Shown here: positions 10,097 to 19,005 of the stretch, piece after piece
How positions within the stretch are numbered: the first letter of the stretch is position 1
How the letters are laid out: each line of letters opens with the position of its first letter
Assembly: GCA_963788145.1 (NCBI GenBank)
Contig: CAWBFQ010000006.1
Location: 310,001-374,000 of the forward strand
Direction of reading: 5' to 3'
DNA from: UTCFX2 sp963788145
GTDB taxonomy: Bacteria > Chloroflexota > Anaerolineae > Anaerolineales > UBA4823
Length of the DNA stretch: 64,000 nucleotides
Notes under the pieces: model-generated
What the model saw: only the letters and a program-made list of their open reading frames with translations
Told to the model about the DNA's origin: nothing
Database searches by the model: none
Translations under genes and position numbers: made by a program

Positions 10097-10405
10097 ATGA
10101 TCCCACTGACGTGGTATTTGATTTTCGCAGCAGCTCTTTTCTCCATCGGCTTATATGGCGTCTTAGCCCGCAGAAACGCCATTGCGATCTTGATGGGCAT
10201 TGAATTGATGCTCAACGCCATCAATATCAATCTGGTGGCGTTCTGGCGTTATCGGACGCCGGATGCGATCGCCGGTCAGGTATTTGCAGTGATCGTCTTC
10301 GCGACTGCAGCTGCTGAGGTAGCCGTTGCTCTGGCGCTTTTCATTTCAATCTATCGCCGTCGGGACACGATTGCCGCCGACCAGATCGATTTAATGAAAT
10401 GGTAA
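10097..10405 (+). CDS. nuoK: NADH-quinone oxidoreductase subunit K
   Basis: A 102-residue, three-helix antiporter-like subunit of complex I. The two buried glutamates needed for proton translocation are seen in MGIELMLNAININLV (TM2) and ATAAAEVAVALALFI (TM3). ATG 10097 follows TAGGAGAACCAG. Length equals the bacterial norm. It sits between nuoJ and nuoL; a 78-nt spacer follows before nuoL, with a good ribosome site at GAGAGGAATTTTT. Confidence 0.95.
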   Translation: MIPLTWYLIFAAALFSIGLYGVLARRNAIAILMGIELMLNAININLVAFWRYRTPDAIAGQVFAVIVFATAAAEVAVALALFISIYRRRDTIAADQIDLMKW

Positions 10406-10483
10406 ACCCCTTCGGGCGCGGATCAAGAGCATCCGTACAAGATGAACTCCTGAGGTTCATAACCCGCTGAGAGAGGAATTTTT

Positions 10484-12665
10484 ATGACGACAGAATCATT
10501 GATTTGGCTAGTACCTCTTCCGCCATTGCTGGCATTTTTCTTGATCGTCCTATTTACAAACCGCAATAAATGGTTGAGCCATAACGTGGCCGTTGGGGCG
10601 GCTTTCCTATCCTGGCTGGGCAGCATGGTCATCTTCTTCCGCGCCATCCAGGTGGAGCATCTGGGCGAGCATCCATTTGCATCCTCGATCCCCTGGCTGC
10701 CCACCGGCGATACCTGGCTGCGGATTGGCATGTTAATCGACCCGCTTTCGGCGATCTCGCTGCTGTTTGTTGCCTGGACGATCCTGATGATCTTCATCTA
10801 CAGTGTGGATTATCATAACTATGGCCAGCCCAAAGGCGACCATGATCGCCCGGGTCTACCACCGCATGGCGCGACCGTTCAGGATGTTCACGGACATAAA
10901 CATACCATCCCATCCGTGGAACCGATGTACTCCCGCTTTTTCGCGTTCATCGGATTGTTTGCTTTTGGCATGTATCTGCTGGTGCTTTCTGACAACCTGC
11001 TGACCCTGTTCGTCGGCTGGGAGATCATGGGGCTGTGCTCCTACCTCTTGATCGGTTTCTGGTATGGAAAACCCTCGGTTCGGGCAGCGATGATTAAGGC
11101 GTTCATCACCACCCGAGTCGGCGACGTCTTCATGTTGCTGGGCGTCGCCTATCTCTATTCGCTCACCGGTACGCTAAATTATCGTGAGATCTTCTACAAC
11201 CATGAAGTGCTCGAGAAATTAGCCAGCATGCCATCCTACATCGCCGGCCTTTCGGCTGCTTCGCTGATAGGGATCCTGCTCTTCATCGGTACGATCGGTA
11301 AATCGGCTCAATTCCCCCTGCACGTCTGGCTTCCGGATGCGATGGAAGGCCCGACCCCGGTTTCGGCCATGATCCACGCCGCGACGATGGTCTCCGCTGG
11401 TGTGTATATGGTCATCCGGGTCTTCCCGATTATGTCCGCCGGGATGGAGCATGGGCATCTCACCCCACCGATGGTTTTTATGGCGATTATCGGGACGTTT
11501 ACGGCACTTTTTTCTGCCACGATCGCAGTCGCACAAAATGACATCAAGCGCGTTCTGGCATATTCAACCATCAGCCAATTGGGTTTTATGATCGCAGCCC
11601 TTGGTATCGGGGGCTACGTCGCAGCCGCTTTTCATCTGGTGGCGCATGCCTTTTTCAAGGCTCTGCTCTTCCTCGGTTCTGGCTCGGTCATTCATGGTAT
11701 GGAACATGGGGTATTTCATACCGGCGACCATCATGTCGATCCGCAGGATATGACTAATATGGGCGGCTTGCGCAAGAAAATGCCGATTACCTTCTGGACT
11801 TTCACGATCGGTGGTTTTGCCCTGGCAGGTTTCCCGCTTGTCACGGCCGGATTTTGGTCCAAAGATGAAATCCTGGCAGATGCCTGGGCGCACATGCCGG
11901 TGGTTTTTGTCGCTTTGGCGCTTGCGGCTCTGTTGACCGCCTTCTATACCATGCGCCAGATCACGATGACTTTCCTGGGTGAACCTCGCACCAAAGAAGC
12001 CGAACACGCGGTCGAGTTCAAAACCCTCGATGACTTTGCCTCTGGTCATCCTGGCTGTCTTTGCGGTTGGTTTTGGATGGATCGGTATTCCTGAGCAATT
12101 CCCACTGATCGGAGGGATCATCCCAAACTGGATCCATGGATTTGTCGGCGGTACACTGCTCGAACACCCTGAGATATTGGCGTTTTCCTGGGTCCCGCTG
12201 CTGACCTCATTGGTGGTCTCATTGGGCGGTCTGGCGCTGGGATATCTCGTCTACAAAGATGTTAAGCGCGAGCAGACAGATCCGGTCCAAAAGACGCTTG
12301 GCGCAACCGTCTATCGCTGGCTCAAAAATAAATATTACTTCGATGAGCTTTACCAGGCGGTCTTTATCAAACCAGCCAACTGGATCGCTGAGACCTTCAC
12401 CTCGTTGTGGATGGATCGAACCGTGATCGATGGCATCTTACACTGGTTCGCCTATATCTCTGGAATTATCGGTAACTTCCTGCGAAATGCCATCGATAAA
12501 CCGATTGTGAATGGTTCTGGGGACCTGGTGGGAGAAGGCGCTAAGAAACTTGGCAATGTCTTCCGCACGATCCAGACTGGTCGTGTGCAGCAATATATGA
12601 TCCTGGCTCTGGTGAGCCTGGCAGTTTTCAGTATAGTCTTTTATTACGTTCTTATTGTACGCTAG
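10484..12665 (+). CDS. nuoL: NADH-quinone oxidoreductase subunit L (frameshifted)
   Basis: The distal antiporter-like pump subunit of complex I, about 726 residues after correction. The first frame covers the canonical core, including GWEIMGLCSYLLIGFWY, FIGTIGKSAQFPLHVWLPDA and IKRVLAYSTISQLGFM. It runs off near 12020, and the next frame continues with PSMTLPLVILAVFAVGFGWIG through the lateral helix and final TM helix. Dropping one A in the AAAA run at 12020-12023 joins them. It is longer than typical NuoL (about 610-650): there is a His- and Pro-rich insertion of about 30 residues after residue 108 (roughly YGQPKGDHDRPGLPPHG to HGHKHT) and an extended C-terminal lateral-helix region. It is followed by two nuoM genes. 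Confidence 0.93.
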
Positions 12666-12705
12666 ATGACACTCTGGATGAGATACTTCTCTACAGGAGC
12701 GAGTG

Positions 12706-14253
12706 ATGGAATTCATTCTTAGCAACATTTTGACCCTGATATTGTTCTCACCTTTGCTGGCAGTGGTGATTTTGCTGCTGCTGCCGGATGATCAGGATGA
12801 TCTCATCCGCTGGGTTTCGTTTGTACTCAGCTTCATCCCCCTGGTGTTAACAATCATCTTGTGGATGAACTTTGACCAGGGGAGAACAGGCTTTCAGTTT
12901 GAGCAAAAAATGGTCTGGTACAGCGCGATCCATTCCTCATACCATGTTGGCGTGGATGGGATCTCGCTCACCATGGTCTTGCTCACCACGCTCTTGACGC
13001 CATTGTCGATCCTGGCCTCCTTCAGCATTAAAGAACGGGTGAAAAGCTATATGATCCTTTTCTTCTTGTTGGAGATGGGCATGTTAGGCGTCTTCTTGAT
13101 GCTGGATCTGATGCTCTTTTTCGTGTTCTGGGAATTTGGGCTTGTTCCGATGTATTTCTTGATCAACCAGTGGGGCAGTGAGCAAGGCGAGCGCGAGATC
13201 TGGAAAGGCCGCAAAGTTCCGGCCAGGGTGTATGCCTCGTTCAAGTTCATGATCTACACCATGGCGGGCTCATTGGGCTTGCTGCTGGCGATTCAGATGC
13301 TGGGCGTGGTTTCCGGTACTTTTGATATCCCAGAGTTATATGCAAAATGGACTACCATGAATGGCTCGCTGTTTGGTATGCCGATTGGGACAGTCAAAGC
13401 GATCGCCTTCTGGGCATTTGCAATCGCTTTTGCGATCAAGGTCCCGATCTGGCCCTTCCATACCTGGTTGCCAGATGCGCATACCGAAGCGCCTACTGCC
13501 GGGTCAATGATCCTGGCGGGTGTGCTGTTGAAACTAGGCGCATACGGCTTCCTCAGGCTGGTGCTTCCACTTTATCCTGAACAATCGAAATACTATGCCG
13601 GAGCGCTGGCTTTTCTGGCTGTGATGGCGATCATTTTTGGGGCGTTGGCATCCTATGGGCAGACCGACTTTAAGCGGCTTGTAGCCTATTCATCAGTTAA
13701 CCATATGGGCTTTGTGGTGCTGGGGATTGCGGCTGCGGCTTTCGCTGCCGGGACGCAGGATGCCCACCTGGCCTTGAACGGCGCAGTGTTGCAGATGTTC
13801 AACCATGGGCTTTCGGCGGCAGGCATGTTCTTCCTTGTCGGTGTGATCTATGAGCGCACACACACCAGGGATTTAAACCAATACGGCGGTTTGTTCCCGC
13901 TGGTCCCGGTTTACGGGGGGGTGCTGATTTTTACATCGATGGCTTCGCTGGGTTTGCCGGGCTTGAATGGGTTTATTTCGGAATTCTTAGTCGTGCGAGG
14001 CTCCTGGCCGATCTTCACCCTCTTCACAGCGCTAGCGATGATCGGTCTGTTCTTCACCGGAGCGTATGTGTTGAAGGCGATCAAACAAGTGCTGCATGGT
14101 CCGCTCAACGAACATTGGGTTGGGCACATCACGGAGATCAACGCCAGAGAGCTGTTAGTGATCGTGCCGCTGATGGTGCTGATGCTTTGGATCGGTGTGC
14201 TGCCTGGCTGGATCTTAGGAGTCATCAATAACGCTGTAGCGATGTGGTTCTGA
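12706..14253 (+). CDS. nuoM: NADH-quinone oxidoreductase subunit M (copy 1)
   Basis: A 515-residue antiporter-like proton-pump subunit. ATG 12706 is preferred over GTG 12703 because AGGAG sits 6 nt upstream. Key residues are present: TM5 glutamate in FFVFWEFGLVPMYFL, TM8 lysine in FAIKVPIWPFHTWLPDAH, TM10 lysine region KRLVAYSSVNHMGFV, and TM12 glutamate in GLPGLNGFISEFLVV. About 14 membrane helices. It keeps the full canonical set of charged residues, unlike the second copy that follows 38 nt later. Confidence 0.93.
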   Translation: MEFILSNILTLILFSPLLAVVILLLLPDDQDDLIRWVSFVLSFIPLVLTIILWMNFDQGRTGFQFEQKMVWYSAIHSSYHVGVDGISLTMVLLTTLLTPLSILASFSIKERVKSYMILFFLLEMGMLGVFLMLDLMLFFVFWEFGLVPMYFLINQWGSEQGEREIWKGRKVPARVYASFKFMIYTMAGSLGLLLAIQMLGVVSGTFDIPELYAKWTTMNGSLFGMPIGTVKAIAFWAFAIAFAIKVPIWPFHTWLPDAHTEAPTAGSMILAGVLLKLGAYGFLRLVLPLYPEQSKYYAGALAFLAVMAIIFGALASYGQTDFKRLVAYSSVNHMGFVVLGIAAAAFAAGTQDAHLALNGAVLQMFNHGLSAAGMFFLVGVIYERTHTRDLNQYGGLFPLVPVYGGVLIFTSMASLGLPGLNGFISEFLVVRGSWPIFTLFTALAMIGLFFTGAYVLKAIKQVLHGPLNEHWVGHITEINARELLVIVPLMVLMLWIGVLPGWILGVINNAVAMWF

Positions 14254-14291
14254 TACGTCATACGAGCACCGCATACGTAACGAGGTGAACA

Positions 14292-15788
14292 ATGCAATTT
14301 CCGATCATTAGTTTTATTGTCTTCACTCCCATCGTCGCAGGTATGTTGATCCTGCTGATCCCGGAGGAGCGTAAGACTGAAATCCGAGTCGCAGCCCTGG
14401 CTGCTGGTATGTTTGCCCTGATCCTTTCGATATGGGCCTATTTCTCATACGATGTCAGCGCTGGCGGCTATCAATTTATCGAGAAATATGATTGGCTGGG
14501 AATCCTGGGGATTTCTTACCATGTCGGTCTCGATGGGATGAATGCCCCCTTGGTCCTTCTGACCGGTGTGGTAATGGTTACCGGTGTATTGATCTCGTGG
14601 GGGATTGACGACCGGCCACGCGAATTCTTTGCTTTCCTGTTTATCCTGGCGACCGGCGTTTTCGGCGTCTTTGTAGCCCTCGATCTCTTCATGCTGTTCT
14701 TCTTCTATGAGATCGCGGTCTTCCCGATGTATCTGCTGATATCCATCTGGGGGTGGAAGGTCACCCGCGAATACGCGGCGATGAAGCTGACGCTCTACCT
14801 TTTTATTGGCTCCGTGATTGCATTGGTCGGCGCGCTGGCGATGTACTTCACCTCCGGACTGGGCACATTCGATATGATTGCCCTGGAGCAGGCTAATTTC
14901 TCGCCCGAATTTCAGCGGGTGGCTTTTCCGTTTGTTTTCTTCGGCTTTGCCATCCTTGGCGGTATCTTCCCCTTTCACAACTGGAGCCCGGATGGGCACG
15001 TTGCTGCTCCTACGGCGGTCTCGATGTTCCATGCCGGCGTGTTGATGAAGCTGGGCGCGTTCGCAGCGCTGCGGGTAGGAATTATGCTGCTGCCGGAAGG
15101 CGCGAAGTTCCACATGCCCTGGATCATCTTGTTGACTTTGGTCAATGTAGTTTATGGCGCTTTTATCGCCAGCGTCCAAAACGATTTTAAATACGTGATT
15201 GGTTTCTCGTCTGTCAGCCATATGGGTTTGGTGGCGATGGGTTTTGCCACGCTGAACAAGACTGGCATGCTGGGAGCAGGCTTGCAGATGTTCTCGCACG
15301 GCGTGATGACGGCTCTCTTCTTTGCTGTGGTTGGGATGATTTATGATCAAGCGCATACTCGTGAGATCACAAAGCTTGGCGGTATAAGAAAGGTTATGCC
15401 TCTGGTTACCATCGCCTTCATCGTCGGTGGTCTGGTATCGATGGGTATGCCGGGATTTTCGGGTTTTGTCGCTGAATTCCCGATTTTTATGGGGCTGTGG
15501 AATGGCCAACCGAGCTGGTTGTGGGCGAACTACGCCTGGATTGCGATCGTAGCTGCCCTCTCCATCGTAATAACCGCTTCGTATATTATTCGAATCATCG
15601 GAAGTGTATTCTTTGGCAAATTGCCTGAGGAATTCGAAGGTCATCTCCATGATGTACGCGTGTTGGACAAAGTTGCCCTGGTCTTCTTGTCCGCTATTTT
15701 GGTGATTGTGGGGGTCTACCCACGCATTATGGTACCGATGGTCGAGTCGGGTGTCAATTACATTATGCGCCTGTTGGGAGGTGCCTAA
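14292..15788 (+). CDS. nuoM: NADH-quinone oxidoreductase subunit M (copy 2, divergent)
   Basis: A 498-residue second NuoM-like subunit directly after copy 1, start ATG 14292 behind CGAGGTGAAC. It keeps the TM5 glutamate (FFFYEIAVFPMYLL), a TM7 lysine (AAMKLTLYLF), the TM10 segment KYVIGFSSVSHMGLV and the TM12 glutamate (GMPGFSGFVAEFPIF). The TM8 lysine of the canonical KxPxxPFHxW motif is absent: here it reads FAILGGIFPFHNWSPDGH. Tandem nuoM genes are known in several phyla and define the two-NuoM complex I with an extra antiporter-like subunit. Copy 2 therefore probably adds a pump module, although its proton path may differ. Confidence 0.92.
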   Translation: MQFPIISFIVFTPIVAGMLILLIPEERKTEIRVAALAAGMFALILSIWAYFSYDVSAGGYQFIEKYDWLGILGISYHVGLDGMNAPLVLLTGVVMVTGVLISWGIDDRPREFFAFLFILATGVFGVFVALDLFMLFFFYEIAVFPMYLLISIWGWKVTREYAAMKLTLYLFIGSVIALVGALAMYFTSGLGTFDMIALEQANFSPEFQRVAFPFVFFGFAILGGIFPFHNWSPDGHVAAPTAVSMFHAGVLMKLGAFAALRVGIMLLPEGAKFHMPWIILLTLVNVVYGAFIASVQNDFKYVIGFSSVSHMGLVAMGFATLNKTGMLGAGLQMFSHGVMTALFFAVVGMIYDQAHTREITKLGGIRKVMPLVTIAFIVGGLVSMGMPGFSGFVAEFPIFMGLWNGQPSWLWANYAWIAIVAALSIVITASYIIRIIGSVFFGKLPEEFEGHLHDVRVLDKVALVFLSAILVIVGVYPRIMVPMVESGVNYIMRLLGGA

Positions 15789-15790
15789 CC

Positions 15791-17236
15791 ATGTCGCTGA
15801 ATCTCGCTCAGCTTTATCCTATTTTGCCGGAAGTTTTACTGCTCATCCTAGGCCTGGTCATTTTGGCCCTGGACTTGATTTTGCCAAAAGAAAAACATCG
15901 TAACCTGGGTTGGGTGACCGCAGCGGGGTTGGGATTGATACTTTTGCTCAGCCTGGTTGCCCGACCTGTTGCGGGTCCAAAGTTGGCTTGGGGCGGCGTG
16001 ATCAGTTATGACTGGATGAGCTTCACCTTTAAAATGCTGTTCATCTTTGGGGCAGGTATAACCGCCCTGATGGCAATAGATTTTGAAGAATTAGGGGCGC
16101 GGGGTGAGTTCTACGTGCTGATGATCGCTTCCACGATTGGCATGTGTATTATGGCTTCCGCAACCGATCTGGTGATGCTTTATCTGGCGATTGAGACGGT
16201 TTCGATTCCACTTTATATCCTGGCGGGCTTCTTTGTGCGAGACTCCAAATCGACTGAGTCTGGCTTCAAATACCTGCTCTTCGGCGCGATGACTTCTGCG
16301 ATTATGCTCTATGGTTTCTCCCTCTTATATGGGCTTTCTGGGACGACCAATCTATTAGGTATTGTTCAAAGCATTAGCCAGGGTTCTATACAGGGAGTGT
16401 TACCGGCATATATTGCCAGTCTTTTGATGGTCCTGGTCGGTTTGAGCTTTAAGATTTCTGCGGTCCCCTTCCACTTCTGGGCGCCAGATGTTTACGAAGG
16501 CGCGCCGACCCCGGTTGCCGGTTTCCTCTCTACGGCATCCAAAGCAGCCGGATTTGTCGTGCTGGTGCGTGTACTTCTATTTGTTTTCCCTGGGGAACTC
16601 TGGAGCCCGATTCTGGCAGCCCTATCGGTGGCAACGATGACCCTGGGCAATCTGGTTGCGCTCACCCAGAAGAATATCAAGCGTATGCTGGCTTATTCGT
16701 CTATTGCACACGCTGGCTATGCTCTGATAGGCGTTGTATCGCTCTCGGCTTTCGGTTTGATCAGCGTGGTGTATTACTTATTCGCCTACTTGATCACCAA
16801 CCTGGCAGCCTTTGGCGTGGTCGCAGCGTATGGACGGGTCACTGGATCGGATGAACTAAGCTCTTATTATGGGATGAGCCGTCGTTCCCCAGGATTGGCG
16901 CTAGCCTTGATGGTGGCGCTGCTTTCTTTAGCCGGCATGCCGCCGCTGGCAGGTTTTATCGCCAAGATCTTTGTCTTCATGGCAGCCATCCAAAACCCTC
17001 AACTCATCTGGCTGGCTGTAGTTGGTGTATTGAACTCCATCGTTGGGCTTTATTACTATCTGACCGTTCTCAAATATGTTTATCTCTATCGATCTGAGGG
17101 AGATGAGCAGCCGGTACCGGTCACGCGCTCGTTTAAGCTCGCTATGGTGATTCTGATCGTGGGCATCCTGCTGGTCGGGACGGTCTTCAGCCCCTGGTTC
17201 AACTGGGCGAGGACCGCGGCTGCGACGATGTTCTGA
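15791..17236 (+). CDS. nuoN: NADH-quinone oxidoreductase subunit N
   Basis: A 481-residue antiporter-like subunit nearest the NuoA/J/K end of the membrane arm. Seen: TM5 glutamate in LYLAIETVSIPLYILAGF, a TM7 lysine in GFKYLLFGAM, TM8 lysine in LSFKISAVPFHFWAPDVYEG, NIKRMLAYSSIAHAGYAL, and TM12 lysine in AGFIAKIFVF. About 14 helices, normal length. It begins 2 nt after the stop of the second nuoM, so translation is probably coupled, and closes the complex I cluster. No clear terminator follows; the atp promoter is 46 nt downstream. Confidence 0.94.
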   Translation: MSLNLAQLYPILPEVLLLILGLVILALDLILPKEKHRNLGWVTAAGLGLILLLSLVARPVAGPKLAWGGVISYDWMSFTFKMLFIFGAGITALMAIDFEELGARGEFYVLMIASTIGMCIMASATDLVMLYLAIETVSIPLYILAGFFVRDSKSTESGFKYLLFGAMTSAIMLYGFSLLYGLSGTTNLLGIVQSISQGSIQGVLPAYIASLLMVLVGLSFKISAVPFHFWAPDVYEGAPTPVAGFLSTASKAAGFVVLVRVLLFVFPGELWSPILAALSVATMTLGNLVALTQKNIKRMLAYSSIAHAGYALIGVVSLSAFGLISVVYYLFAYLITNLAAFGVVAAYGRVTGSDELSSYYGMSRRSPGLALALMVALLSLAGMPPLAGFIAKIFVFMAAIQNPQLIWLAVVGVLNSIVGLYYYLTVLKYVYLYRSEGDEQPVPVTRSFKLAMVILIVGILLVGTVFSPWFNWARTAAATMF

Positions 17237-17281
17237 TCCTAATCGGACCATTCAATGATTTATGGATTCCATGTGGATTTA

Positions 17282-17311
17282 TTGACGCCTGTTTGTTCGA
17301 TATGATAAAAT
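17282..17311 (+). promoter_or_regulatory. Promoter of the atpIBEF operon (leaderless type)
   Basis: TTGACG (17282-17287), 18 nt, TAAAAT (17306-17311). The atpI ATG is at 17321, only 9 nt after the -10 box, and no Shine-Dalgarno is present, so transcription should start at or within a few bases of the start codon. Confidence 0.6.
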
Positions 17312-17320
17312 CTTTTCGCT

Positions 17321-17623
17321 ATGAGCCTGCCTAACGATCCGCAAAAGCCAAAGACGGTACAGTATACTCAGGCTTTAACCGTTGGTGGGGAAGTCGGATG
17401 TGTGACTCTCTTCATTGTGTTGGCTTCCGTTTTTGGTGGATTATGGTTAGATCGAATTTTGGGAACAAAACCGCTCTTGACGGTCTTTCTGGTGGTTGCA
17501 TCTGCGCCGATAGCTCTGGCGTTGACCATTTGGATAGCAAAACGGGCGGTCGAAAATCCAAGCCCATCAGGCGCGATGGGTGGGAAACCTGAACCTTCGG
17601 AAGGAGATAAAACTGGTGAGTGA
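17321..17623 (+). CDS. atpI: AtpI / ATP synthase protein I-like membrane protein
   Basis: A 100-residue two-helix protein (about 26-50 and 56-76) of the AtpI/F0F1-ATPase gene-1 family, which helps c-ring assembly or ion supply and is encoded in front of atpB in many bacteria. The first helix contains VGCVTLFIVLASVFGGLWLD, matching the family pattern of a Gly-rich helix followed by WLDR. The tail is polar. Its stop overlaps the proposed atpB GTG start by eight bases, showing translational coupling. It opens an operon holding only Fo genes. Confidence 0.82.
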   Translation: MSLPNDPQKPKTVQYTQALTVGGEVGCVTLFIVLASVFGGLWLDRILGTKPLLTVFLVVASAPIALALTIWIAKRAVENPSPSGAMGGKPEPSEGDKTGE

Positions 17624-18680
17624 AGTTCAGAAAAAGAGGCGCTTTGGTTTCTTCCGCTGGATTGTGCTGGGGATCATCTTGTTGGGCGTATATGCTGCGT
17701 GGTTTGGGCCTTCCGTCCTGAAGCCAGTCAGTCCGGCCGTGATTTTATCTCCTGAGCCGATCTGGCCCGGACTTAAGATCTTAGGCGTTTATTTTAGCAA
17801 CACCATGTTGGCAACCCTGATTGCGGATGTCATTTTGATTGCCCTGGCGCTCAAAACATCCCGGTTTCTAAAAGCCGGCAACCTGGCGCCCAGCGGCGTT
17901 TATAATGTGATTGAAACCCTTTTTGAGTTCTTATGGAGTTCGGTAGAAGGCGCAACCGGAAAATGGGCAAAACGGGTGATCCCGCTGGTCGCGACCATTT
18001 TCTTCTTGATCTTTACTGCCAACATGGTCAAATTGATTCCTGGGTTTGAGAGCATCGGTTATTTGGAGCAGCCGCCGAAGGGCGCTGCCTTTGCGCCGGT
18101 TCCGCTGTTCCATCTTGGTAGTACAACGGTATATGCGCTTGATCCTGCCCAGCCGGTTAAATATTCCGCGGACGCAGCCGCAGGCGAACATGCAGCCGAG
18201 GCAGGCGATACCCATCACGAGCTTTGCACAGCCTGCCAGGTGATCCCATTCCTGCGCGGTTCAGCCACCGACCTCAATTTCACCATCGCTCTGGCAGTCA
18301 TTGCGGTTTTTATGACCCAGGTCTATGGCGTGATGGCGCTTGGTCCGGGTTACTTCAGCAAGTTTTTTCAGTTGGGTAAGCTGGTCAACGGAGGAATTTT
18401 TGGCTTGATCGATTTTGTGGTTGGCCTCCTGGAGTTGCTCCTGGAATTTGCAAAAATCCTCTCGTTCAGCTTCCGGTTGTTTGGCAATATTTTCGCGGGA
18501 GCGTTGTTGTTGTCCATTGTGGGCGCGCTGATTCCGGTTGTATTACCTCCAGGTCTGTATCTGTTTGAGATCTTCTTTGGCGCCATTCAGGCTTATGTGT
18601 TTTACCTGTTGGCGACTATGTTTATCAGCATGGCGGTGGTCAGCCACGCTGGCGGCGATCATGGCGAAGCGCATAGCTAA
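17616..18680 (+). CDS. atpB: ATP synthase subunit a (Fo)
   Basis: A 354-residue Fo subunit a, the stator part of the proton channel. GTG 17616 is chosen: AAGGAGATA sits 8-10 nt upstream, and the alternative ATG at 17580 lies deep inside atpI. The essential stator arginine is seen in ILSFSFRLFGNIFAGALLL; the C-terminal helix has EIFFGAIQAYVFYLLATMFI. The protein is longer than usual (about 240-290) because the loop between the second and third core helices carries about 60 extra residues, including two His followed by a CxxC (DTHHELCTACQ). By homology this loop faces outside the membrane. The function of the insert is unknown. Confidence 0.92.
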   Translation: MSEVQKKRRFGFFRWIVLGIILLGVYAAWFGPSVLKPVSPAVILSPEPIWPGLKILGVYFSNTMLATLIADVILIALALKTSRFLKAGNLAPSGVYNVIETLFEFLWSSVEGATGKWAKRVIPLVATIFFLIFTANMVKLIPGFESIGYLEQPPKGAAFAPVPLFHLGSTTVYALDPAQPVKYSADAAAGEHAAEAGDTHHELCTACQVIPFLRGSATDLNFTIALAVIAVFMTQVYGVMALGPGYFSKFFQLGKLVNGGIFGLIDFVVGLLELLLEFAKILSFSFRLFGNIFAGALLLSIVGALIPVVLPPGLYLFEIFFGAIQAYVFYLLATMFISMAVVSHAGGDHGEAHS

Positions 18681-18729
18681 GCCTGATAAAAGGTTATCAA
18701 CACTTATTTTTGATAAGGAGCTTTAGAAA

Positions 18730-18975
18730 ATGAATGATCCTGTAGCGTTTGTCACGGGCTTAAAACTGTTAGGCGCTGGTTTGGCGATGTTGGGAGCGAT
18801 TGGGGCTGGTGTGGGTGTTGGCATTGCTGCGTCAGGCGGCGTCCAAGCTATGGGGCGCAACCCCGATGCTGCTCCGATTATCCAGACCAATATGATCCTG
18901 GGTATGGCCTTTGCTGAAGCCGTCGCCATTTACGCCCTGGCAGTAGCCTTGATTATCATCTTCGCTGCCGGCTAA
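18730..18975 (+). CDS. atpE: ATP synthase subunit c (Fo ring)
   Basis: An 81-residue, two-helix c subunit. The ion-binding glutamate is in GMAFAEAVAIYALAVALII; the glycine-rich first helix reads AIGAGVGVGIAASGGVQAMG, with the polar loop GRNPDAAP. Compared with the well-known Na+ motif (Gln in helix 1 in GVGQG, and Glu-Ser/Thr in helix 2), the positions here are Val (GVGVG) and Ala (AEA), so a proton-driven ring is inferred. ATG 18730 follows AAGGAGCTTTAGAAA. It lies between atpB and the b-delta fusion. Confidence 0.95.
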   Translation: MNDPVAFVTGLKLLGAGLAMLGAIGAGVGVGIAASGGVQAMGRNPDAAPIIQTNMILGMAFAEAVAIYALAVALIIIFAAG

Positions 18976-19005
18976 TCTTCTACATTCACTGAGGAGGAAA
19001 ATCAT

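Noticed and set aside
14445..15650. A 401-residue open frame antisense to the second nuoM
   Set aside because: Composition is highly charged and lacks any domain; it mirrors codon usage of nuoM on the other strand, which is clearly real.
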